Made by a program: the position numbers and the translations under genes. The notes under the pieces were generated by a model. It was not told the origin of the DNA. It made no database searches and saw only the letters and a program-made list of their open reading frames with translations. From RGIG1995 sp045126815 (lineage in GTDB: Bacteria; Bacillota; Clostridia; Oscillospirales; CAG-272): a DNA stretch of 12,407 bases. Below are positions 1 through 5,015 of the stretch, piece by piece. Location of the stretch: contig JBGVPD010000019.1 in assembly GCA_045126815.1 (NCBI GenBank), forward strand, positions 1 through 12,407. Direction: 5' to 3'. How positions within the stretch are numbered: the first letter of the stretch is position 1; every line of letters begins with the position of its first letter.

Positions 1-1
1 T

Positions 2-1660
2 GTGTCTCGTGACGATGGCACTGAGAAAGAGAGTAATTCCATCACCAATCAAAAACGTATGCTTTCTAAATACGCAAAAACCAATGGCTTTAAAAATATC
101 AAGGTCTATGAGGATGACGGATTTACCGGCACAAACTTCAACCGACCGGATATGCAAAGACTTTTAGATGACGTTGAAATGGGATATATTTCAACCATTA
201 TCGTAAAGGATATGTCCCGATTCGGTCGTGAGTATCTGCAGGTAGGCTATTACACCGAGCATTACTTTCCTGAAAAGAACGTACGCTTTATTGCGGTTAA
301 CGACGGTGTAGACAGTGCCAACGAAGAGGACAACGATTTCACACCTTTAAGAAACTTTATGAATGAGCTTTACGCGAAGGATATTAGCCGAAAGGTGAAA
401 TCTGCTCATCGTGTTAAAGGAATGGCAGGCGAACCGTTAGCCCAGCCACCTTATGGGTATATGAAGGATCCAAAAAACAAAAAGAAATGGATCATCGATC
501 CAGAAGCTGCAAGTGTTGTAAAAGATATTTTCAAGATGTGTTTAGAGGGCAAAGGCAATGAAACTATTGCAAGAATTTTACAAGAAAGGCAGGTGTTAAT
601 TCCAATGGCCTATTGGCAATCCAAAGGACTTCCGAGAGGTGGCAAGATTAAGCAACCGAACCCATATAAATGGTGCAAAACAAGCGTTGCGAAGATTCTC
701 TCTCAGCAAGAATACTGCGGTGACGTCATTAACTTCAAAAGCTATTCTATATCCTTTAAGAAAAAGAAACGCATACCAAAGCCTAAAGAGGAATGGATGG
801 TGTTCAAGGATGTACACGAGCCGATTATTGACCGTGAAACCTTTGAGCAGGTGCAAAAAAGAAACGTTTCTACAAGACGAAGGCAACCCAAGCCGCAAAA
901 TGCTATTAAAAGTATCTTTTCGGATATGCTTTATTGTGCCGACTGCGGGAGCAAGTTGTGGTTTCACACCAACACCAAAAATCCGAACATCCACTTTTTT
1001 AGTTGCTCGAACTATGTAAACGATTATAGGGGTACTTGCCAAACAAGGCACTACGTCAGAGCCGATGCGATTGAGGAAGTGATAACCTATGAACTACAAC
1101 GACTTGCCGACTATCTGAAATACGACCAAGAGGGCTTTGCTCAACTGCTTGCAGATAAAACCAATAAGGATATGCTCGAAGAACAGAAAAACGCCAAAAC
1201 GCAAATTGACCAAAGCCTTGCTCGAATCAATAAAATAGACGTGCTTTATGAACGACTTTATGAGGACAATGTGTCGGGCAAGGTCACAGATTCATTCTAT
1301 ATGGAACTCTCCCATAAGTACGAAAACGAAAAAGAAGAACTGAAAAAGAAAATCTTTAATCTTAAAATTCAGCTCGACGAACTTAACAAGAAAGTTTTTC
1401 ACAAAGAGATGTTTTTATCGGCAATCGGGAAATTTATGGAGATGAAAACCATTACGGCACCGCTCATTCGAGAGCTTATTGACCACATCGAAGTGTACGA
1501 AACTGAAGGCGAAGGAAAATACAAAACCCAACGAATTGTGATATTCTACCGATTCGTAGGATATATAGAAATCCCTGAAAGCGCCTTTACACGGCCTTTG
1601 ACGAAGGATACAAGGCAAGGCGTTGCGGTTTCGTATATACCGAAAGCCTTACCGGCATAA
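2..1660 (+). CDS. Large serine recombinase (TnpX/DUF4368 type), 5'-truncated by window edge
   Basis: Site-specific recombinase that would integrate and excise a mobile element through a phosphoserine-DNA intermediate. The 552 visible residues begin at what should be the catalytic Ser (S2, in the usual xRxSRDD motif), so the GTG at position 2 is almost certainly an internal Val codon and only a short N-terminal piece is missing. Visible parts: resolvase catalytic domain (about 1-135, with DMSRFGREY at 70-78), recombinase domain (about 145-290), zinc ribbon with C312, C315, C335 and C346, a charged coiled coil (about 385-465), and a DUF4368-like C-terminus (about 480-528) with a short basic tail. 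There is no frameshift or internal stop. The reading frame ends about 90 bp from the 3' end of tRNA-Pro, so the element's right end probably lies between the two. Family assignment is firm; activity and the element's extent cannot be judged here. Confidence 0.93.
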   Translation: MSRDDGTEKESNSITNQKRMLSKYAKTNGFKNIKVYEDDGFTGTNFNRPDMQRLLDDVEMGYISTIIVKDMSRFGREYLQVGYYTEHYFPEKNVRFIAVNDGVDSANEEDNDFTPLRNFMNELYAKDISRKVKSAHRVKGMAGEPLAQPPYGYMKDPKNKKKWIIDPEAASVVKDIFKMCLEGKGNETIARILQERQVLIPMAYWQSKGLPRGGKIKQPNPYKWCKTSVAKILSQQEYCGDVINFKSYSISFKKKKRIPKPKEEWMVFKDVHEPIIDRETFEQVQKRNVSTRRRQPKPQNAIKSIFSDMLYCADCGSKLWFHTNTKNPNIHFFSCSNYVNDYRGTCQTRHYVRADAIEEVITYELQRLADYLKYDQEGFAQLLADKTNKDMLEEQKNAKTQIDQSLARINKIDVLYERLYEDNVSGKVTDSFYMELSHKYENEKEELKKKIFNLKIQLDELNKKVFHKEMFLSAIGKFMEMKTITAPLIRELIDHIEVYETEGEGKYKTQRIVIFYRFVGYIEIPESAFTRPLTKDTRQGVAVSYIPKALPA

Positions 1661-1661
1661 C

Positions 1662-1686
1662 AAAAAAGAGCAGGCAAAACCTGCTC
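1662..1686 (-). terminator. Rho-independent terminator-like hairpin, second behind tRNA-Pro
   Basis: A perfect 7-bp stem (GAGCAGG 1668-1674 with CCTGCTC 1680-1686) is followed on the minus strand by six T residues (A-run 1662-1667 on the plus strand). The T-tract orientation fits transcription from the tRNA-Pro side, not from the recombinase. It could be a backup terminator or the native end of the mobile element. Confidence 0.6.
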
Positions 1687-1702
1687 AAACACTAATGTGC
1701 AT

Positions 1703-1744
1703 AAAAAAAGAATGTTCATAACGGTTAAGTCCGTTATGAACATT
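1703..1744 (-). terminator. Terminator of tRNA-Pro
   Basis: A perfect 14-bp stem (1711-1724 with 1731-1744) and a 6-nt loop are followed on the minus strand by seven T residues. It starts only 5 nt beyond the tRNA 3' end, as expected for a single-tRNA transcription unit. Confidence 0.85.
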
Positions 1745-1749
1745 CAACA

Positions 1750-1825
1750 TGGTCGAGATGACAGGACTTGAACCTGCGGCATCCTGCTCCCAAAGCAGGC
1801 GCGCTACCAGCTGCGCCACATCTCG
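1750..1825 (-). tRNA. tRNA-Pro(UGG)
   Basis: Read on the minus strand, a 76-nt cloverleaf with a 7-bp acceptor stem (CGAGATG with CATCTCG), discriminator A and an encoded CCA end. The D arm contains GCGC-AGCTGGTA-GCGC. The anticodon stem CCTGC/GCAGG encloses the loop TTTGGGA, giving anticodon UGG. The T loop is the standard TTCAAGT. All arms pair, so the gene looks intact. It has its own promoter upstream and a strong terminator directly downstream, so it is a monocistronic tRNA. Confidence 0.96.
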
Positions 1826-1844
1826 TTATTTTTGTCGCTCAAAC

Positions 1845-1873
1845 ATTATAACAAAATTTTTATTTCGTGTCAA
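1845..1873 (-). promoter_or_regulatory. Promoter of tRNA-Pro
   Basis: On the minus strand a consensus -35 TTGACA (1873-1868) is separated by exactly 17 bp from a consensus -10 TATAAT (1850-1845). Transcription would start near 1838, about a dozen bases before the mature tRNA 5' end at 1825. Confidence 0.9.
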
Positions 1874-1937
1874 GTAATATCTTTCTGTTTTACCTATTGC
1901 CTATGCCTATATCTTTTTCTGTTTCTCAAATTAACTA

Positions 1938-1966
1938 TTGCAAAAATATACGTTTTGAGTTAAAAT
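1938..1966 (+). promoter_or_regulatory. Probable promoter of the DUF368 gene
   Basis: TTGCAA (1938-1943) and TAAAAT (1961-1966) are separated by 17 bp. The predicted transcription start near 1973 makes the in-frame ATG at 1975 an unlikely start and supports translation from 2017. Confidence 0.55.
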
Positions 1967-2016
1967 AAAAATTAGTGTGTTACATAAAAATAGTACATAT
2001 ATATTTGAGGTACAAA

Positions 2017-2910
2017 ATGAACAATAAAGGACTCAAAAATTTCTTCTACCGTATGTTATGCGGTGCCTTTCTCGGAATAAGCGTTATCGCTCCCGGAATC
2101 AGCGGTAGTATCATGGCAGTAATGATGGGAATATATGACGAGCTTATCACCATCATTTCCAATCCCTTTAAAAACTTCAAAAAGAATTTCTTTTATCTTT
2201 TGCCTATGGTTCTTGGCGCATTCGTCAGTATGCTTGCATTGATCAAAGCATTAGATTTTCTGTTTGCAAACTATCCCGTACCGTCCTATCTCCTATTTAT
2301 GAGCTTGATTGCGGGTAGTATTCCTACGGTGTTAGATGAAGCCAAAAAAGATAAAATAAAAGCTAAATATTTCATAGGTGTTGCCTGTGCGTTAGCATTT
2401 GCGCTTACAATAGGATTTCTTGCAAAAAGCGATTTTGCTGTAGCCGTTGACACAACGGCTGCTACAAGTACAGCTATGAGAATATATCTTCCTATATGCG
2501 GCGGTATATCGGGAATGATGAGTATGGTACCGGGAATGAGCGTATCAATGCTTTTAATGATGTTTAGTGTATACGAACCGCTTCTCCATCTTGCTACAAG
2601 CATAATGGAACCTGCGAGATGGTTTACACCTGATTGGTTTACGGAAGTTATAACGGTTGGCACGGTAGTGTTAGCATTTTTGGTAGGTATGGTTTTGTTT
2701 TCGAACATAACTAAGCGCGTATTTGAGAGATATCGTACTCTAGCATTTCTTATGGTATTAGGCTTTATGTCGGGTTCGATTATAAGCATTTTTCCCGGAT
2801 TCCCCAAGGATTTGTTAAACTGGATATTGACAGTTATAGCGATAACGATAGGTCTTTCGATTTCATATTTATTTAAGGTTCTCGGTAAAAAGTTTAACGT
2901 TGAAGAATAA
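2017..2910 (+). CDS. DUF368 family membrane protein, probable undecaprenyl-phosphate translocase (PopT type)
   Basis: Polytopic inner-membrane protein of 297 residues. DUF368 proteins have been linked to returning undecaprenyl phosphate, the lipid carrier for peptidoglycan and other envelope polymers, across the membrane. The family's two pseudo-repeated motifs are visible: A25-P-G-I-S-G with G38-I-Y-D near the N-terminus, and V171-P-G-M-S-V-S with V185-Y-E-P in the second half. Both sit among hydrophobic segments, with a GSIPTVLDEAK stretch at about 100-110. The ATG at 2017 is chosen because TTGAGG (2005-2010) lies 6 nt upstream; an in-frame ATG at 1975 has no ribosome binding site and sits at the predicted transcript start. 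It appears monocistronic. The family call is firm; the transport role is inferred from the family. Confidence 0.87.
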   Translation: MNNKGLKNFFYRMLCGAFLGISVIAPGISGSIMAVMMGIYDELITIISNPFKNFKKNFFYLLPMVLGAFVSMLALIKALDFLFANYPVPSYLLFMSLIAGSIPTVLDEAKKDKIKAKYFIGVACALAFALTIGFLAKSDFAVAVDTTAATSTAMRIYLPICGGISGMMSMVPGMSVSMLLMMFSVYEPLLHLATSIMEPARWFTPDWFTEVITVGTVVLAFLVGMVLFSNITKRVFERYRTLAFLMVLGFMSGSIISIFPGFPKDLLNWILTVIAITIGLSISYLFKVLGKKFNVEE

Positions 2911-2938
2911 AACGCGAAAAAATGAGTACTAATAAGTA

Positions 2939-2967
2939 TTGACAAAAAAAACAATTTATGTTATAAT
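2939..2967 (+). promoter_or_regulatory. Consensus promoter reading into the tRNA-Ser hairpin region
   Basis: TTGACA (2939-2944), a 17-bp spacer and TATAAT (2962-2967), a perfect sigma-A-type promoter. It starts 29 bp after the DUF368 stop codon and points into 2971-3790, where no protein gene is evident until 3822. The first tRNA-like piece lies about 32 nt past the predicted start, whereas the intact tRNA-Ser is about 330 nt away. Confidence 0.88.
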
Positions 2968-3005
2968 CATCGGGTGCTGATAAAAAGGCACCCGAAAAAA
3001 TAACT

Positions 3006-3023
3006 GCAGGCATATCGAAGTGG
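3006..3023 (+). pseudogene. tRNA-Ser 5' fragment (exact copy of first 18 nt)
   Basis: These 18 bases are identical to the first 18 bases of the intact tRNA-Ser (3305-3322): the acceptor strand GCAGGCA and half of the D arm. Similarity stops abruptly at the D loop and is followed by unrelated hairpin sequence. It lies just behind the consensus promoter, where the original tRNA would be expected. Confidence 0.85.
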
Positions 3024-3255
3024 GGACGTTTGCGAGTGCTGCCGTTGGCAGAATAAGCGAGCAAAAAGGAGTGGCAGCGGTCAAAATTTTTGCACGAAAG
3101 TGCGTGAAAAATTTTGGGCACCGCAACAGGACATAACTGGTGAGCGAAGAAAAAACAATTGAGTATTGTTTTTTCGAGTGATTAACGAAAACAGCGAGTA
3201 GCGGAGAGAGCGAGAGCGAACGAACGATGCGAACATTGTTTTCGGAAGGGCACGA

Positions 3256-3270
3256 GTCTTGAAAACCGTT
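3256..3270 (+). pseudogene. tRNA-Ser anticodon-arm fragment
   Basis: Fifteen bases (GTCTTGAAAACCGTT) match the anticodon arm of the intact gene at 3336-3350 exactly, while the left half of the anticodon stem is lost. With the 5' fragment at 3006 this looks like the remains of a second tRNA-Ser copy whose parts have been pushed about 230 nt apart. Confidence 0.7.
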
Positions 3271-3288
3271 ACGGTGCAGAGATATAGA
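3259..3288 (+). promoter_or_regulatory. Possible internal promoter for tRNA-Ser
   Basis: TTGAAA (3259-3264), inside the anticodon-arm fragment, and TATAGA (3283-3288) are separated by 18 bp. The predicted start near 3295 is about 10 nt before the tRNA 5' end, a normal spacing. It is weaker than the promoter at 2939 and may not be used. Confidence 0.35.
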
Positions 3289-3304
3289 TATAACAAATAA
3301 ATAC

Positions 3305-3393
3305 GCAGGCATATCGAAGTGGTCATAACGAGGCGGTCTTGAAAACCGTTTGGGAGAAATCCCACGGGGGTTCGAATCCCTCTGCCTGCGCCA
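3305..3393 (+). tRNA. tRNA-Ser(UGA)
   Basis: An 89-nt class II tRNA. Acceptor stem GCAGGCA with TGCCTGC, discriminator G, encoded CCA. D arm TCG-AAGTGGTCATAA-CGA. The anticodon arm GCGGT-CTTGAAA-ACCGT gives anticodon UGA with one G-U pair. The long variable arm TGGGA-GAAA-TCCCA is the serine hallmark, and the T loop is TTCGAAT. It looks functional. It is surrounded by partial copies of itself and followed one base later by a terminator. Confidence 0.96.
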
Positions 3394-3436
3394 AAAAACA
3401 AAACAGACACTTTTTTGAGTGTCTGTTTTGTTTTTT
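3394..3436 (+). terminator. Terminator behind tRNA-Ser
   Basis: A long stem (about 3395-3411 with 3417-3434), with core ACAGACACT pairing with AGTGTCTGT, is flanked by an A-run and a T-run. It begins directly after the CCA end. The A and T runs make it usable on both strands. Confidence 0.9.
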
Positions 3437-3532
3437 GCATTGGAAAGGATTCGAAGGGGAAGCGGTAGTGAATTGACAGTCCGGTGGACTGTCAAGAGCC
3501 GCGGAAGACCGAGCGCGTAGGTCGCGCGAGAC

Positions 3533-3553
3533 CGAATCCCTCTGCCTGCGCCA
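3533..3553 (+). repeat. tRNA-Ser 3'-end copy 2
   Basis: A 21-nt exact copy of tRNA-Ser positions 3373-3393: the right half of the T arm, the 3' acceptor strand and CCA. There is no matching tRNA body in front of it. It begins 160 bp after the original. It is followed immediately by a terminator of different sequence, so it is not a simple tandem duplication of tRNA plus terminator. Confidence 0.88.
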
Positions 3554-3592
3554 AAAAAGAAAGAGAGAACGATGTTCTCTCTTTCTTTTTTT
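3554..3592 (+). terminator. Terminator behind tRNA 3'-end copy 2
   Basis: A near 18-bp perfect stem (about 3553-3570 with 3574-3591), with core GAAAGAGAGAAC, a GAT loop and GTTCTCTCTTTC, ending in a T-run. The stem is unrelated in sequence to the terminators at 3394 and 3748. Confidence 0.88.
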
Positions 3593-3723
3593 GTGCGGCA
3601 TATAAATGGGAATCGAACGCAGTGAAAAAAAGGCTCCGGTGGAGCGTTTTTGGAACGGTGACCGAAGTATTTTGCAAAGCATATCAAAAAATAGAATCCG
3701 AGATGCTTTGCAAAATACAAGAA

Positions 3724-3744
3724 CGAATCCCTCTGCCTGCACCA
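3724..3744 (+). repeat. tRNA-Ser 3'-end copy 3
   Basis: A 21-nt copy of the tRNA-Ser 3' end with a single change, the discriminator base G to A before CCA. It begins 191 bp after copy 2 and is again followed within a few bases by a terminator. Confidence 0.86.
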
Positions 3745-3747
3745 AGA

Positions 3748-3790
3748 AATAACCGTAACTTTGATACAAGGTTGCGGTTATTATCTTTTT
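3748..3790 (+). terminator. Terminator behind tRNA 3'-end copy 3
   Basis: A 16-bp stem (3748-3763 with 3767-3782, two G-U pairs, ATA loop) is followed by ATCTTTTT. Its right arm overlaps the proposed -35 of the next gene. Confidence 0.82.
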
Positions 3791-3800
3791 GTGGTATACT
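3772..3800 (+). promoter_or_regulatory. Probable promoter of the 119-residue orphan gene
   Basis: TTGCGG (3772-3777), a 17-bp spacer and TATACT (3795-3800) preceded by TGG, an extended -10. The -35 lies inside the terminator stem of the tRNA-like array. Confidence 0.5.
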
Positions 3801-3821
3801 ACAGAAAAGGAGGCACTGTTT

Positions 3822-4181
3822 ATGTTTTCGTTTTTAAGAAGAAAAAGTACAGAAGAGAATGATGTGATATTTCCCCCAATAACGATTCCATTAACCAATA
3901 TCCAAGAAGTGGATGAAGCAGGAATTCTTTATTTAGATAATGAGGGGAACTCGGCAAATATCAATTATTTTGACGCCTACAAAGGTTGGTGCAAAAGTAA
4001 AAGTATAAAAAAATCAAAACCTAAATATATTTGTGATCAAACAAAAGCTGAAGGATGGAAGCTCATCTTTTACACCAATCCCCAAATCACGTTTTATTCA
4101 GATACGATTAGAGAAGAATTATGGATTGAGGTTCTCAACAAAATCACATTACAAGGATTTCCAAGTTTTTACTGTGATTAA
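3822..4181 (+). CDS. Small protein of unknown function, 119 residues
   Basis: I do not recognise this protein. It has no signal peptide or membrane segment. The N-terminus is short and basic (MFSFLRRK), followed by a mixed acidic body with many aromatic residues (for example GWKLIFYTNP at about 79-88) and a hydrophobic, aromatic end (GFPSFYCD). The start at 3822 is well supported: AGGAGG (3808-3813) lies 8 nt upstream, and a possible extended -10 sits just before it. It is a single-gene unit between the tRNA-Ser array and a terminator shared with the convergent regulator gene. It could be an accessory passenger of the tRNA locus or a lineage-specific cytoplasmic protein. That it is a gene is likely; its function is open. 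Confidence 0.75.
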   Translation: MFSFLRRKSTEENDVIFPPITIPLTNIQEVDEAGILYLDNEGNSANINYFDAYKGWCKSKSIKKSKPKYICDQTKAEGWKLIFYTNPQITFYSDTIREELWIEVLNKITLQGFPSFYCD

Positions 4182-4206
4182 AAAAACACCCTCTTGGGTG
4201 TTTTTT
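4181..4206. terminator. Bidirectional terminator between convergent genes
   Basis: An 11-bp stem (4181-4191 with 4196-4206), six A, CACCC, loop TCTT, GGGTG and six T. It overlaps the last base of the upstream stop codon and ends 2 nt before the stop of the minus-strand gene, so it can serve both. Confidence 0.9.
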
Positions 4207-4207
4207 A

Positions 4208-4867
4208 TCACAACAACGTAAATTTATTTTTATAACTATCGATTATGCCGTCTTTTTTAAGTTTACTTATTTCGGAAGAGAGGCCGCTGCGGTCAACTTC
4301 AAGGTAGTCGGCAAGTTCTTGGCGGTCGAAGGGGATAGTAAACGTCTTTTTATTTGTCTTTTGGGATTGTATCTTTAGATACTCCATAAGTTTTTCTCTT
4401 GTAGTACGTTTCGACGTAATCGCGATCTTTTGGTGAAACGATATGGTATTTACAGCTAAATTTTTCATAAGATTATAAATAAGCTGTTGATGAAATTGGC
4501 AGTTGTTTGAGCAGGTATGTAAAATGTGGCTGCAGTCGATAAGCATAATATCGCACATTTCATTTGCAACAATACATACCGGAACGGACTTCGTTTCCGC
4601 GCAAGCAAAAGCTTCGGCAAAAACGTCTGACGGCTCGGATATTTTCAAAATACTCCTATTACCGAAATAATCGATTTGAACAACGTTAGCTGAACCTGAC
4701 AGTACAATACCGATATTTTTTGTCGGCTTACCCTCTTCGATAATAATATGTTTCTTCTCGTATCTTCTGATTACTGCTCCCAAACAGTGAAGCATCTTGA
4801 GCAAACTTTCATCCTCTATTCCCAAAAATAACGGACATTTTTTTAAAATTTGCAAATATTTTTCCAT
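4208..4867 (-). CDS. Crp/Fnr-family transcriptional regulator, cysteine-rich
   Basis: Cytoplasmic DNA-binding regulator of 219 residues. It has an N-terminal cyclic-nucleotide-binding-like beta-barrel (about 10-120, with EEGKPTKNIGIVLSGSANV at 44-62), a dimerisation helix, and a C-terminal Crp-type winged helix-turn-helix (about 150-219; DRQELADYLEVDRSGLSSEI at 181-200). Eight cysteines (11, 28, 89, 98, 105, 112, 119, 123), several in a TCSNNCQFH cluster, suggest a thiol, metal or redox input, but there is no classical Fnr N-terminal Cys cluster. The start is set at 4867 because GGAGAG lies 4 nt upstream. The earlier in-frame ATG at 4879 has no binding site and itself overlaps the Shine-Dalgarno sequence. 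The gene is divergent from the oxygen-detoxification operon, which it probably controls. Effector and targets are inferred. Confidence 0.88.
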   Translation of the reverse strand: MEKYLQILKKCPLFLGIEDESLLKMLHCLGAVIRRYEKKHIIIEEGKPTKNIGIVLSGSANVVQIDYFGNRSILKISEPSDVFAEAFACAETKSVPVCIVANEMCDIMLIDCSHILHTCSNNCQFHQQLIYNLMKNLAVNTISFHQKIAITSKRTTREKLMEYLKIQSQKTNKKTFTIPFDRQELADYLEVDRSGLSSEISKLKKDGIIDSYKNKFTLL

Positions 4868-4881
4868 ATTTCTCTCCATTT

Positions 4882-4897
4882 TGTTGAAAATTCAACA
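4882..4897. promoter_or_regulatory. Probable Crp/Fnr operator in the regulator's own leader
   Basis: A perfect 16-bp palindrome, TGTTGAA-AA-TTCAACA. Written as TGTTG-N6-CAACA it has the same geometry as a CRP site (TGTGA-N6-TCACA). It lies just downstream of the regulator's predicted transcription start and close to its start codon, so binding there would repress the regulator itself. Confidence 0.6.
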
Positions 4898-4911
4898 TAT
4901 TTATTGTTTTA

Positions 4912-4940
4912 ATTATACTATAATTAATTTTGAAAAGCAA
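4912..4940 (-). promoter_or_regulatory. Promoter of the Crp/Fnr regulator
   Basis: On the minus strand, TTGCTT (4940-4935), a 17-bp spacer and a consensus TATAAT (4917-4912). The predicted start near 4905 places the palindrome at 4882-4897 in the early transcribed region. Confidence 0.6.
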
Positions 4941-4941
4941 G

Positions 4942-4962
4942 AGTGTTAGTCAAAACAACACT
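4942..4962. promoter_or_regulatory. Candidate operator upstream of the flavodiiron operon
   Basis: AGTGTT and AACACT form an inverted repeat with a 9-bp gap. Inside it, TGTTA (4944-4948) and CAACA (4956-4960) resemble the half-sites of the palindrome at 4882, with a 7-bp rather than 6-bp spacer. It lies about 55-75 bp before the operon's first start codon. I could not identify a convincing -35/-10 pair for that operon. Confidence 0.35.
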
Positions 4963-5015
4963 TAACTTGAATAACCCAAATTAAGCGGGAAATAATTTCC
5001 TTGAGGTGAAAAAAT

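Larger units (their letters stand above)
2971..3304 (+). ncRNA. Hairpin-rich transcribed leader upstream of tRNA-Ser (no known RNA family)
   Basis: No convincing protein gene; nearly every part is in an inverted repeat. Hairpins: CGGGTGC 2971-2977 with 2988-2994; CTGCC 3039-3043 with GGCAG 3047-3051; a composite stem 3077-3091 with 3107-3124, capped by GCAC-GAAA-GTGC; an 11-bp perfect stem 3149-3159 with 3165-3175; and CGAAAACA 3186-3193 with 3237-3244, enclosing a GAGCGA/GCGAAC-rich stretch. Short linkers of the GCGAG, GAGCGA and GCGAAC kind recur between stems. It contains a 5' piece and an anticodon piece of tRNA-Ser. The consensus promoter upstream implies transcription. I do not recognise a described RNA family. 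Confidence 0.5.
3437..3744 (+). ncRNA. Two further hairpin modules ending in tRNA-Ser 3' ends
   Basis: No convincing protein gene. Two modules (about 3448-3553 and 3598-3744) share an order of parts but not their stem sequences. Each has a start like GGATTCGAA or GAATCGAA, then AGTGAA, then a hairpin around TCCGGTGGA (10-bp perfect stem 3473-3482 with 3486-3495; GCTCC 3633-3637 with GGAGC 3641-3645 extended by A5/T5), then a GACCGA-type linker. A further hairpin follows (GC-rich at about 3511-3532; a perfect 16-bp stem 3667-3682 with 3703-3718), and then the tRNA-Ser 3' end with CCA. The third module may start with a worn tRNA 5' end (GCGGCATAT at 3595). I know no named family for these. Confidence 0.45.

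Noticed and set aside
596..1618. Open frames on both strands inside the recombinase gene
   Set aside because: They lie in alternative frames of a full-length, well-conserved protein and have no start signals of their own.
1680..1789. CCTGCTC shared by the hairpin at 1668-1686 and tRNA-Pro as a possible attachment-site duplication
   Set aside because: Only seven bases match and the flanks differ, which is within chance.
1975..2016. Fourteen-residue N-terminal extension of the DUF368 protein
   Set aside because: No ribosome binding site, and the ATG at 1975 lies at the predicted transcription start; the ATG at 2017 has TTGAGG at good spacing and fits the family's N-terminus.
3000..3744. CRISPR array or group I intron in a tRNA
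   Set aside because: Repeats are not regularly spaced, spacers are hairpins of varied length, and no cas genes are visible. The inserted sequences are too short for a group I intron and sit in the D-loop region, not the anticodon loop of an otherwise complete tRNA.
3484..3837. Plus-strand 117-residue open frame across the hairpin modules
   Set aside because: It runs through tRNA 3' ends and two terminators and overlaps the well-supported start of the 3822 gene; its composition follows the hairpins.
2956..3898. Several overlapping long open frames on the minus strand across the tRNA-Ser region, with stretches such as GAGRGIRTPVG and RRQRDSNPRG
   Set aside because: They are antisense translations of the tRNA-Ser gene and its fragments (the recurring peptide is the reverse of the T arm and acceptor). 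No ribosome binding sites or independent coding signal are present.
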